A DNA stretch of 64,000 bases from Candidatus Brocadia sinica JPN1. Its GTDB lineage: Bacteria > Planctomycetota > Brocadiia > Brocadiales > Brocadiaceae. The position numbers and the translations under genes were made by a program. The stretch is taken from positions 2,108,001-2,172,000 of the forward strand of contig NZ_BAFN01000001.1 of the NCBI RefSeq assembly GCF_000949635.1, written 5' to 3'. The notes beneath the pieces were generated by a model. It was not told the DNA's origin and ran no database searches. It was given only the letters and a program-made list of their open reading frames with translations. This document shows positions 9,142-16,085 of this stretch, one piece after another (positions within the stretch are counted from its first letter, which is position 1; each line of letters opens with the position of its first letter).

Positions 9142-10009
9142 GAGTAAGAAACCTCCGGAAATTTTTGTGGAGAGGATACAGGTAGAGTTCCTTAGGTTGG
9201 CCATGATACTGATAGCGATTGCCCCGTTTTGCACTCCCCTTGGTTTTACCAACACGCATCCAATTGGCTGCCTGGTAGCAGGTGCCTTGAAACCGTGCGG
9301 TATCAACAAAGGTTTCAGCCAAATACACGGGATGGCCATAGACGGATTTCCAGTCATGTGACAAACGCCTGAGGGCGAGGGATAATACCTTGGATGCAAG
9401 GTGTTTGATCATAACCCAGGGTGGAATGAGAAATCGCACGTTACTTGCAATCAAATGCAAGTGTGTCCGTTTGGAAGACTCATCCCATCCGATGAAACGA
9501 TCACGGTCTTTGACCTTCCATGCGGCACTTGCCCATCCAAGACAGGCAACGACCTGGTTGCCGATATGTACGATGTGCCTGATGTGTTCGCCAACAAGCC
9601 GGGGACATCCGAGGTAGTGGTAGTGATGAAGGAGATAACCCCAGAGGTACCTCTCTTGATGGTCTCTTACCACCTGGACCGTCGGGGTTTCATACTCGGT
9701 GATGGCACCTTCCAGTGTTCTTTTGACGAAAAGGGGCATCTGATCAAAGACCTTGGGTTTGAGATTGTTTTTCGGCCGTATTCGTGGCGGAAGCGAAACC
9801 AATCCCTGCTCTTCCAATCTCAGAAGGAGGTCTCGTGCTGCGTATTCTTTCAACTTGCCATTGGGCTGCATCCAGTTCCAACTCTTGCAGAGTTCACGGG
9901 AAATATAACTTCGCCCTCTGAGAAAATGACGCTCAGTGAGAGCCTTGATAAAGGCTATATCGTCTGCATGCAGTTCTCGTGAACGGTAGTGGAATAGGAT
10001 AGGCTTCAT
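9128..10009 (-). CDS. DruA-like DUF4338 protein, element copy 2
   Basis: 293 residues, almost identical to the copy 1 protein, with V for I in TPTVQVV and H for Y in LLHHYHYLG. It overlaps the transposase start by 14 bases. The reading frame has been kept in both copies, which suggests it is needed by the element rather than being a passenger. Confidence 0.85.
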   Translation of the reverse strand: MKPILFHYRSRELHADDIAFIKALTERHFLRGRSYISRELCKSWNWMQPNGKLKEYAARDLLLRLEEQGLVSLPPRIRPKNNLKPKVFDQMPLFVKRTLEGAITEYETPTVQVVRDHQERYLWGYLLHHYHYLGCPRLVGEHIRHIVHIGNQVVACLGWASAAWKVKDRDRFIGWDESSKRTHLHLIASNVRFLIPPWVMIKHLASKVLSLALRRLSHDWKSVYGHPVYLAETFVDTARFQGTCYQAANWMRVGKTKGSAKRGNRYQYHGQPKELYLYPLHKNFRRFLTHDQG

Positions 10010-10090
10010 AATCAGATTCCTTTTCTCTGAAGCCCTTTATACCATAAATGGCAAACTGACGTCAGCGTTTTTTTGCGTTTTAACGCTCTT

Positions 10091-10159
10091 ACGGTAAAAA
10101 CGCCTTCTGGGTTGGCCTATAAAATCGCTTGTTAATTTTTCAAAGAACTAAAGTGTTAC
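10091..10159 (-). repeat. terminal inverted repeat, copy 2 (DruA end)
   Basis: Exact reverse complement of 7747-7815. The adjoining 8-mer TGATATTC is the reverse complement of the 8-mer that follows copy 1. Confidence 0.94.
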
Positions 10160-10360
10160 TGATATTCTAATTTGTAGAAGATGAAAGAATGTTGTAACAG
10201 GACAGGGAAAAAAGTTAGCCGAAGAAATAAGCGTTAAACCAGCCAGTACGCAATTAGATATCGATAAAGAATAAACTCCGATTTCCTTAACCTTCCTTTT
10301 GAGAATCTCATTACCATTGAGTAAGTAAACACAAGTATTTGTATCAAGAAGATATTTCAA
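10160..10360 (-). pseudogene. VapC-type PIN toxin remnant
   Basis: The TTG start at 10358-10360 overlaps the preceding stop (TTGA). The first 38 residues are a typical VapC N-terminus (MKYLLDTNTCVYLLNGNE, first PIN aspartate present, then YSLSIS). After about residue 40 the frame no longer resembles PIN, and it runs into the IS copy 2 terminus. Both an early frameshift and the IS insertion have destroyed it. Confidence 0.7.
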
Positions 10361-10785
10361 AATACATGCTCCATTTTTGTAGATGATTTTCTACTCGAAT
10401 AGATAACCTTTATTTGCTCCTCAACGCTTCTATCGTCTTCCCATGCTCCACATACAGAAAGGAATTCTTCTGTTGCAGATTTTTCTTTGAGTTCTGGTTG
10501 AACAAACTCTTTTTTGAGAATATTTATATCCAGCGGCGCAATGTCGAAGTTTTCGTATTCCTCTATCTTCTTCACGGTTTCTTCAAAGGACAAAGCAATC
10601 TTGCCCCGTTTCGATATATACATAATTTCGGCAAGAACTACAGCAGGGACAACTACGGTGCCTTCTTTGATTGTCCCTTCAAAGACTTTAATGGCTTTCT
10701 TGCTCAAACGAGCGTCTTCGGTAAAATACCATACCAACGAATGGATATCGGTTATAAAATCCATATGTACCTCAACGAGATTCAT
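10357..10785 (-). pseudogene. PIN toxin / VapB antitoxin deletion chimera
   Basis: 142 residues made of two unrelated halves. Residues 8-90 are a PIN-domain N-terminus (DIHSLVWYFTEDARLS, then VVPAVVLAEIMYISKRGK). From about residue 92 the sequence becomes the C-terminal half of a VapB-type antitoxin (FLSVCGAWEDDRS, IYSSR), which in intact loci directly precedes a VapC beginning MKYLLDTN, as happens here. The likely history is two adjacent TA modules fused by a deletion that removed the end of the first toxin and the start of the second antitoxin. The frame stayed open by chance. Confidence 0.68.
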
Positions 10786-10988
10786 AAAGAAATAGCCTCA
10801 AAGAACAATGAGTCTTCGATACTGCTTCCTTTCCAGAGGCCTTTCAAAGAACCGCGCTTTACGGGCTTCTTTGCGCCGGATATAAATTCGGTCGTTATCT
10901 GATGAATAACTTTGTAAAGTTTCGGCATTTGTTCTTCGGGAACTTTTCCTAATTTTTTTATTATCCGCTCCTTATACGTTGAAAGCAT
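10782..10988 (-). CDS. antitoxin of the PIN module
   Basis: A 68-residue protein (MLSTYKERIIKKLGKVPEE, later RGSLKGLWKGSSIEDSLF) of the kind that precedes PIN toxins; the C-terminal RGSLKG-W-G segment is typical of the toxin-binding part. I chose the ATG at 10988 over 11003 because GGAGGAG sits just before it. Its stop overlaps the toxin start by four bases (ATGA), implying translational coupling. The cognate toxin is now the chimera downstream, so this antitoxin may be an orphan. Confidence 0.65.
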   Translation of the reverse strand: MLSTYKERIIKKLGKVPEEQMPKLYKVIHQITTEFISGAKKPVKRGSLKGLWKGSSIEDSLFFEAISL

Positions 10989-11286
10989 AACTCCTCCATT
11001 CAATAATATTCATTTGATTGTATACCTTAGCTACATTTTTTATTATTTTAACAATTTCAATCCTCTGCGTCTAATGCTTTATCCATGTCGTTCGAAAATT
11101 CCAAGTAACCTTGTTCAGTCACAATTTGGTCACAGGGTTAATGATATCAAATACTCCTATTTTGCTAATTTATAAATGATTTATAGTGCAGTAAATATAA
11201 TGTAAACGTAAAAACATATTGATAAATAATATATTTTTGTGTATTATCATTGAAAATATTAATCACTTGACCACAGGAGATACATA

Positions 11287-11565
11287 ATGCCTATTCAATT
11301 AGGGGAATTAAAACTTTACTCACTAAAAGAGTTATCAAAAAGTTTGGGTATCACAACGTTTACCTTAAGAACATATATTCGGCAAGGAAAACTCAGAGCA
11401 AGAAAAATGGGGACTAAATGGCTAGTTACAGAGGATGCCCTAAAAGAATATTTCAAAGAAACCCAAGAGTCAAAAAAAGAAGATCGTATTTCCCTGCACG
11501 GGATAATAAGCAATAGTAAAGTAACCAAAAAAGATATTGAAGAAGCAAAAGGAATATGGAAATAA
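11287..11565 (+). CDS. helix-turn-helix (MerR/excisionase-type) antitoxin
   Basis: 92 residues. The N-terminal half is a winged helix-turn-helix of the excisionase/MerR type (YSLKELSKSLGITTFTLRTY then IRQGKLRARKMGTKWLV). The charged C-terminal half probably binds the toxin. It has a good Shine-Dalgarno (AGGAGATACATA before the ATG) and overlaps the following PIN gene by 10 bases. It probably represses its own promoter in the AT-rich 283 bases upstream, where I see no other gene. Confidence 0.75.
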   Translation: MPIQLGELKLYSLKELSKSLGITTFTLRTYIRQGKLRARKMGTKWLVTEDALKEYFKETQESKKEDRISLHGIISNSKVTKKDIEEAKGIWK

Positions 11566-11942
11566 CTTTGGATACTCACACCTTTATTTGGTATTTGGAT
11601 AAAAGCCTGAATAATAAGTTATCTCAAAAGGCATTAAAAATCATTAAAGAAGCTGAAGATTCATATACCATTTACTTACCAATAATAGTTTTAATAGAAG
11701 TACTTTACTTGATAGAAAAGGGGCGTGTTAATGTATCGTTTCATAAGCTCTTATTAAATTTAGAAAAAAGTATCAATTATGAGATAGTTCCCTTTGACAC
11801 AAAGTTGTTAAAAGTTGCTGAGACCATAAAAGGACTAGAAGTGCACGACAGATTAATACTCGCAACAGCGATATTAACTGGTAGTCCTCTTGTTAGCTAC
11901 GACAGAGAAATACACGCTAAAGGAATTAAAGTTATATGGTGA
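11556..11942 (+). CDS. VapC-family PIN ribonuclease toxin
   Basis: A 128-residue PIN-domain protein with the full acidic set: D in LDTHTFIWYLD, E in LIEVLYLIEKG, D in VHDRLILATA and D in VSYDREI. It is expected to be a Mg-dependent RNase inhibited by the HTH antitoxin encoded upstream. Length and motif spacing are normal, so this module seems intact. Confidence 0.88.
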   Translation: MEITLDTHTFIWYLDKSLNNKLSQKALKIIKEAEDSYTIYLPIIVLIEVLYLIEKGRVNVSFHKLLLNLEKSINYEIVPFDTKLLKVAETIKGLEVHDRLILATAILTGSPLVSYDREIHAKGIKVIW

Positions 11943-12063
11943 AACCAAATAATAAAACAATCAGGAAATTATCTTGTTTCTGTATAAAAATAAAATAGGT
12001 AACATACTATAGCTAATGTTTTTGGATTCGCTAAATTATGCCTGTTTTTATTGACCTCCGTCT

Positions 12064-12312
12064 TTAATTTATAGTATTTTGAAACCTTTTGATATTACAA
12101 ATTACCCTCTGTGAGAAATGCGGGTTAGCCTTCCTTCGGGCTATGAGATCATCCAGGGATACAACCTTACCCTCCCTGATATCCGCTAACCCTTCCTCAA
12201 TCTTTGCCTTTATGGTAGGATCTAACATGATGTAGAGGTCTTCTATCTCATCTTCGATCGTCTTGCGGAGCAGTTCTTCAAACTCTTCGATCGTCAAATC
12301 AGATACTTTCAT
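12064..12312 (-). CDS. small antitoxin-like protein with IS1380-derived tail
   Basis: 82 residues, start ATG at 12312 with AGGAG upstream. The first 62 residues are acidic and helical (EEFEELLRKTIEDEIEDLY, then GLADIREGKVVSLDDLIARR), as in antitoxin-like proteins encoded in TA operons. The last 20 residues (from NPHFSQ) are encoded by an IS1380-type terminus at 12075-12128, so the native C-terminus was replaced by the insertion. I do not assign a family with certainty. Confidence 0.6.
   Translation of the reverse strand: MKVSDLTIEEFEELLRKTIEDEIEDLYIMLDPTIKAKIEEGLADIREGKVVSLDDLIARRKANPHFSQRVICNIKRFQNTIN
12075..12128 (-). repeat. IS1380-type terminus, arm of a 54-bp inverted repeat
   Basis: Exact reverse complement of 15054-15107 over 54 bases, including the terminal segment CCCTCTGTGAGAAATGCGGG. 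The second copy belongs to a recognisable IS1380 transposase remnant, which identifies this as a detached end of the same element type. The two ends point at each other across 2.9 kb. Confidence 0.9.
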
Positions 12313-12323
12313 GATAAAATCTC

Positions 12324-12551
12324 CTATACACTTAGCTTTGACTTTCTCTTTTTGCTGTAGGCTTCGTAATCCTCTCCAGACTCGTTTTCCCTGTCTTCGA
12401 TAGCCTTTATGTCAGCCAGGTCCTCAATCAACTCCTCTAGCCGTTTCAGCTCTTCCATTTCGATTATAGCTGCTACTTTCTGTCCTTCACTATCGGTTAC
12501 AAATTGTTTGACCTTGATAAGGCCTTTCTTTTGTTTTACGGCTGTATGCAT
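12324..12551 (-). CDS. Phd/RelB-like antitoxin
   Basis: 75 residues: a beta-strand N-terminus (KVKQFVTDSEGQKVAAII) followed by an acidic helix (EELKRLEELIEDLADIKAIE) and a basic tail, the usual outline of prevent-host-death/RelB-type antitoxins. The ATG at 12551 has GAGGAG six bases upstream and lies 3 bases after the HicB stop. No cognate toxin follows it; the next gene is another antitoxin-like protein. Confidence 0.65.
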   Translation of the reverse strand: MHTAVKQKKGLIKVKQFVTDSEGQKVAAIIEMEELKRLEELIEDLADIKAIEDRENESGEDYEAYSKKRKSKLSV

Positions 12552-12554
12552 GTT

Positions 12555-12722
12555 TTACTCCTCTTCCCGGTTAGCCGCCAGGACTAATTGTACTGCCTCT
12601 TCAAGGTTACTCCGTGCTTCCTCTAATGTGGCTCCCTGTGTATTGGCGCCCGGTAGTTCTTCTACAAATCCGATGTATCCTTCGGGTACCTTTTGAAAAA
12701 CTGCTGTTAGTTTAATTTGCAT
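12555..12722 (-). CDS. HicB-family antitoxin (55 aa)
   Basis: A short intact frame: MQIKLTAVFQKVPEGYIGF, then ELPGANTQGATLEEARSNL and a closing helix to NREEE. This is the compact HicB fold (E-LPG-...-GATLEEA-NL). GAGG lies eight bases before the ATG. No HicA partner is encoded next to it; it sits between a ParE-type toxin and a Phd-like antitoxin, apparently in one transcript. Confidence 0.8.
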   Translation of the reverse strand: MQIKLTAVFQKVPEGYIGFVEELPGANTQGATLEEARSNLEEAVQLVLAANREEE

Positions 12723-12737
12723 ACTTTATACCTCTTC

Positions 12738-13013
12738 TCATCCTGCAATCTGTGATATGAGTTTATCGTATTCTGCATGTGGACCGATCCAGAACCAGAC
12801 AATTTCATCCCCGTTACGAGCGCCAACAGCGCGATAGTCAATGTTAATCCGAACTGTGTAAATGTGTTTCGTGGAATGGATTTGTTTGAAGCGCAAGCTG
12901 GGATGATAAGGATTCTGGACAAAAAGTTCATATGCCTTCCTTGCCTGTTTCCGAACATCATCCGGCAATTGTTCAAGCGCCTTGCGAAAGCGCTTAGTCG
13001 TGTAAGACTTCAT
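12738..13013 (-). CDS. RelE/ParE-type toxin
   Basis: A 91-residue basic protein with the RelE/ParE outline: RFRKALEQLPDDVRKQARKA, NPYHPSLRFKQI, then YTVRINIDYRAV and the IVWFWIGPHAEYDKL end. The family poisons translation or gyrase; which applies is not visible here. Its ATG overlaps the antitoxin stop by four bases (13010-13013), so the two are translationally coupled. Confidence 0.85.
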   Translation of the reverse strand: MKSYTTKRFRKALEQLPDDVRKQARKAYELFVQNPYHPSLRFKQIHSTKHIYTVRINIDYRAVGARNGDEIVWFWIGPHAEYDKLISQIAG

Positions 13014-13228
13014 ACACTCTCTGGATCAAGCACCCGGGTTTTACCTTCGCGATGTTCTGCAAGCGCTTCATCTGCTAACTTTGCAAGCTTATCCTGTGAG
13101 TCAGCAAATGCCTTTTCCCAGCGTTGTTCAGAGGCAAGTTCTTCAAGAATCCAACTGGCAAAGGTATTTTGCCCTTCTTCCGGAAGTTTTGCCACTTCTT
13201 CAAATGCCTTTTCTAAAAGTCTTGTCAT
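13010..13228 (-). CDS. antitoxin of the ParE-type pair
   Basis: 72 residues, mostly helical and acidic (LLEKAFEEVAKLPEEGQNTF, later LADEALAEHREGK). The ATG follows AAGGAG by 7 bases. The position directly upstream of, and overlapping, a RelE/ParE toxin identifies it as the cognate antitoxin. It appears to head a run of five small genes down to 12064. Confidence 0.8.
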   Translation of the reverse strand: MTRLLEKAFEEVAKLPEEGQNTFASWILEELASEQRWEKAFADSQDKLAKLADEALAEHREGKTRVLDPESV

Positions 13229-13468
13229 TGTTCATACTCCTTTGGGTTTACTCAGTTTATTTCTGGCGGACAATGCCCGCCCTATAGACTGGGAGGTGAC
13301 CGAAGCGGAGCGCGCTACGGGCCGTATATGGCGTTTTTGAGCGGGCGCCCCCGGCGTCATATACGTTCCCAGGGCAATGGAAAATAAGAGCTCTCAGCCT
13401 CCGTACAGGCTGCAGCGCCCGACAATTGGTTATTGGTGTCCGGCCCAACCAATGCCTGCATACACATT
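13229..13468. other. GC-rich intergenic segment of unknown origin
   Basis: About 240 bases between two minus-strand regulators, visibly richer in GC than its neighbours (runs such as GCGGAGCGCGCTACGGGCC). It holds a short inverted pair GTATATG/CATATAC around 13324 and 13361. I see no convincing gene in it. Confidence 0.4.
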
Positions 13469-13639
13469 TTACTTTTTTGTGATTTCTTTTTTGGGAGTGC
13501 CCAAGGCTTTTTCTATCAGTTGCCTTACGGCCTCAGCCCTGGATTGAATCCGATTTTTAAAACGATAATCGTCAATCCAATCCAACATCTCCGTTGGAAT
13601 TTGAATATTTATAAAAGTTTTATCTGTTTTTTCTGGCAT
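13469..13639 (-). CDS. ribbon-helix-helix DNA-binding protein
   Basis: 56 residues with a CopG/Arc-type outline: a beta strand (KTFINIQIPTEML) followed by two helices (DWIDDYRFKN, SRAEAVRQLIEKAL). The ATG at 13639 is preferred over 13660 because AAGGAG precedes it by six bases. It is divergent from the antirepressor gene, and the intergenic region holds palindromes with TTGTATT half-sites, the expected target of a dimeric RHH repressor. No toxin gene is attached. Confidence 0.8.
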   Translation of the reverse strand: MPEKTDKTFINIQIPTEMLDWIDDYRFKNRIQSRAEAVRQLIEKALGTPKKEITKK

Positions 13640-13672
13640 CGTATCTCCTTTGGATTTCATTATATTTATACA

Positions 13673-13744
13673 TTTTGTATTGTCAATACAAAAAATTATC
13701 TTGACAAATAATATTAATTGTATTATTTGTATTGATAATACAAT
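13673..13744. promoter_or_regulatory. operator array between RHH and antirepressor genes
   Basis: Palindrome 1: arms 13673-13682 and 13684-13693 (10 bp, perfect, TTTTGTATTG core). Palindrome 2: arms 13717-13725 and 13736-13744 (9 bp, perfect), with an extra TTGTATT half-site between them. A TTGACA at 13701-13706 suggests the antirepressor promoter lies between or under these sites. Repression of both divergent genes by the RHH protein is inferred. Confidence 0.65.
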
Positions 13745-13780
13745 TCGACTTTCATTTATTTTAATATGGAGGTAAAAGCT

Positions 13781-14428
13781 ATGGAAAGTTTAGTGGAGTT
13801 TAAAGAAGTACGGGAAATGTCAGACAGTCAAAGGGCGCTTAAGCCGGTGGATGTGGGATTTGAGGAGTTTAATGGACAGCCTGTAAGGATTGCTATTGTG
13901 GTTATATGTGGTAAGAAAGTTCCGATTGTAGCATTATCGGATATCGCTCAATACATAGGACATCAAAAAGATAGCCTTTGGAAGCTGATTAATGGCGATA
14001 CGCTCTTAAAAGAGTGGTCAGTTATTTCCGTTATGGAAATGACTGACGGCAAAAACTATGAAGTTATGGCCTTAACCCTCGATGGTTTTATCGGTTTGAT
14101 GGTGAAAATCAATCCAAAAAGGGTAAAAAATGTCGAAAGGCAGGAGAGAATCCTGGCATTTCAGAGGTGGGCTATACCCACGCTCAGGAAGATTATGTTC
14201 CAGGAGAGGTATCACCTGGATTCGGACAGGATCCCACTTACTGCACAGGAGATGAACGCTATCTTTGAGATGATCAAGTATTATGAGAAGACTAAAAGCG
14301 CCAACACTTGCCAGCTCCTTAAGAAGACGTTGCAGAAGGTGTACCCGGATATTGTTATCTCTGATAGTGAGGCAATGGAAAAGGTGATCACTCAGCTTGG
14401 GCTGCCATTTAAAAATGAGGTGAAATAG
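13781..14428 (+). CDS. phage antirepressor-like protein
   Basis: 215 residues from the ATG at 13781; GGAGG at 13768-13772 gives the right spacing, so the in-frame ATG at 13766 is unlikely. The N-terminal part (NGQPVRIAIVVICGKKVPIV, then LSDIAQYIGHQKDSLWKLI) resembles the P22-type antirepressor N-terminal domain. A recombinase gene follows after 2 bases. The context is that of a prophage or integrative element control region. Confidence 0.7.
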   Translation: MESLVEFKEVREMSDSQRALKPVDVGFEEFNGQPVRIAIVVICGKKVPIVALSDIAQYIGHQKDSLWKLINGDTLLKEWSVISVMEMTDGKNYEVMALTLDGFIGLMVKINPKRVKNVERQERILAFQRWAIPTLRKIMFQERYHLDSDRIPLTAQEMNAIFEMIKYYEKTKSANTCQLLKKTLQKVYPDIVISDSEAMEKVITQLGLPFKNEVK

Positions 14429-14430
14429 CC

Positions 14431-15037
14431 ATGAAGACAAAAAGGGTGTCAGAGTTTTTGACGGAGGATGAAATTAGCGCGATCCTCCGGGTACCGGACA
14501 GGAGGACGTTACAAGGCAAGCGGGACTATGCCCTTTTGCTCCTGATGTTCTCCACGGGACTGAGAAAGGCTGAGGTGTGCAGTCTCAGGGTGGAACACAT
14601 TACCACGTACCGGAATCAACCGGTGGTTGACGTAATGGGCAAGGGGGAGAAACACCGGCGCGTTGCCTTGAATAGGGATGTGTTAGAGGCCGTCCTGGAT
14701 TATCAGAAGACGCTCCTCCCCCTTACCCCCTCCGGAGGGGGGCAATATTTGTTTTATACCTTGGGGGAGCATGGGAATTGTACGATACGTCCGCTTACGC
14801 ATAAGGCGGTGGATTGTCTCCTACGGCGGGCGAAGAAGGATGCCTTAATCACCAAGCGGATTACCCCACATACCACCAGGCATACCTTTGCGACTACGCT
14901 CTTGGACAGGGGGGGTTGACCTGAAGACGGTGCAGGAGCTTTTGGGGCATAGCCACATACGAACGACAGAAAGATATCTGCATACATCCGATGAAAAGAA
15001 GATGGACGCCATTACACGGCTGCAGTTTGCAATTTGA
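14431..15037 (+). pseudogene. short tyrosine recombinase, frameshifted
   Basis: XerD-like catalytic domain without the usual N-terminal SAM-like domain. The first frame (14431-14919) carries the first catalytic arginine (STGLRKAEVC) and HTTRHTFA, then stops. A one-base shift in the run of seven G at 14909-14915 restores the rest: DLKTVQELLGHSHIRTTERY with the second histidine and the nucleophilic tyrosine, ending at 15037. Thus every catalytic residue exists but in two frames. A genuine mutation, a sequencing slip or slippage at G7 are all possible. A C- and G-rich palindromic tract at 14718-14744 encodes LPLTPSGGG. Confidence 0.82.
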
Positions 15038-15053
15038 TGCAGGTTGGACGTAC

Positions 15054-15430
15054 CTAACCCGCATTTCTCACAGAGGGTAATTTGTAATATCAAAAGGTTT
15101 CAAAATATATATCCTCTGTGATAATAATTCTTCTACTGTATGCTCTATTGCGTCCTGATCCCGATAATCGGTAAAACACTTTGAAAACTCTTTCATGAAA
15201 CCTCTTGCCTGTTCTAATTCTCTCAGTAACAGGCCTCCGGCGTCGGTTGTTATTTGCCCTCCATTAAATTGCGATATTACCTTCCTTCCGCTTAACCCTT
15301 GATACTCTATTGCATCTTTACACCCTGTTTTCACCTTCAACCCTCCTCTTGCTATGTATAATCTGTTCTTTACAAACATCTTATACCATAAATATCGAGG
15401 GTTGTCTAACATATCGGTGAGAAATCCGGG
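15054..15430 (-). mobile_element. internally deleted IS1380-type element
   Basis: One end is the 54-bp terminus shared with 12075-12128. The other is near 15430, where the similar sequence GTGAGAAATCCGGG (15418-15431) resembles GTGAGAAATGCGGG of the first end. Between them lies only the 5' part of the transposase gene. The element is thus a relic that could move only in trans. Confidence 0.75.
15068..15412 (-). pseudogene. IS1380 transposase N-terminal fragment
   Basis: The frame shows the IS1380 signature N-terminus: SGRKVISQFNGGQITTDAGG, LLLRELEQARGF, then CFTDYRDQDAIEHTVEELLSQRIY. About 70 residues later it joins the opposite end of the element and stops; the DDE catalytic core is missing. 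Confidence 0.82.
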
Positions 15431-15643
15431 CTAGGCGGGGAACAATTCTATTTGCCTAAATTGGATGTTTGCTTAGCCAGGGTAAAAAAGCGGAAGATCA
15501 TCGAAGAGTTTAAGGGTGGTAATTACGGAGGGCTTGCCAGGAAATATGGAGTTACCTTGTTTTGGGTACGTGAGATCATCAAAAAACACAGACGTGAAAT
15601 GATAAATAAAAAGCAAACCGTGAGTACTTTAAATGCCGGGTAA
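15431..15643 (+). pseudogene. Mor-type transcription activator, 5'-truncated
   Basis: Starting directly at the IS1380 end, an open frame reads GGEQFYLPK followed by KKRKIIEEFKGGNYGGLARK and YGVTLFWVREIIKKHR. The YxPK strand plus helix-turn-helix is the C-terminal DNA-binding half of Mu Mor/C-type activators. The N-terminal dimerisation part was lost when the IS1380 element inserted or recombined here. Confidence 0.7.
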
Positions 15644-15655
15644 TATAAGTGAATC

Positions 15656-15738
15656 TTTTATTACCCAAGTTAAAAATTTAAAACAGCAAAATCAAGGGTT
15701 TCAAGGTTGACGACCTTATGGCATTTTGGGTAATAAAA
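15656..15738. repeat. 12-bp inverted repeat
   Basis: TTTTATTACCCA at 15656-15667 and its exact complement at 15727-15738, separated by 59 bases. Function unknown; it lies between the Mor remnant and the excisionase-like gene. Confidence 0.6.
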
Positions 15739-15769
15739 AATCATTTTCATAAATCGGTGAGGATATAGA

Positions 15770-16076
15770 TTGAAAACTGAGCTTGAACAAAAAGACATTG
15801 AAGCGATAGCGCTGAGAACGGTTGAGATACTTAAACCTAATCATAGCGGACCTCGTTAACTCAAATCATCCAAAAAGTGATGAATTGATGAATGTCAAAG
15901 AACTTGCTCAGTATCTTAAAGTAAAGGAATCCTGGGTATACGAAAAGAAACTCAAAAAAGAAATTCCATTCCTAAAAGCCGGTAGATTTCTCCTCTTCAA
16001 AAAGAAGGATATTGACCTATGGCTAAAAAATCCTTATGCTCCCAGTCTCAATATTTCTAAACAGTATCAAAGGTGA
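15770..16076 (+). pseudogene. excisionase-like helix-turn-helix gene, frameshifted
   Basis: The first frame (TTG at 15770, stop at 15857) reads LKTELEQKDIEAIALRTVEI, the usual opening of this family. The second frame contains the winged HTH: MNVKELAQYLKVKESWVYEK, then IPFLKAGRFLLFKKKDIDLW, ending at 16076. A single shift near 15845-15860 separates them. A shorter functional HTH could still be made from the ATG at 15888. The gene precedes the integrase by 9 bases, as excisionase genes often do. Confidence 0.7.
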
Positions 16077-16085
16077 AAGGAGGAG

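Larger units (their letters stand above)
7747..10159 (-). mobile_element. IS66-like element with DruA gene, copy 2
   Basis: Second copy, in inverted orientation to copy 1, of identical length (2413 bp) and with the same 69-bp termini. A few substitutions separate the copies (for instance I to V and Y to H in the DruA protein; R to K, KI to TV and K to E in the transposase), so they are not brand-new duplicates. Flanking 8-mers are GCATTTTC at 7739-7746 and TGATATTC at 10160-10167. Confidence 0.9.

Noticed and set aside
10148-10159. Natural C-terminus of the VapC-like protein
   Set aside because: These codons belong to the IS copy 2 terminus, so they mark an interruption and not a real protein end.
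13257-13448. 63-residue frame in the GC-rich segment
   Set aside because: No ribosome binding site, no family resemblance, and unusual composition; treated as non-coding.
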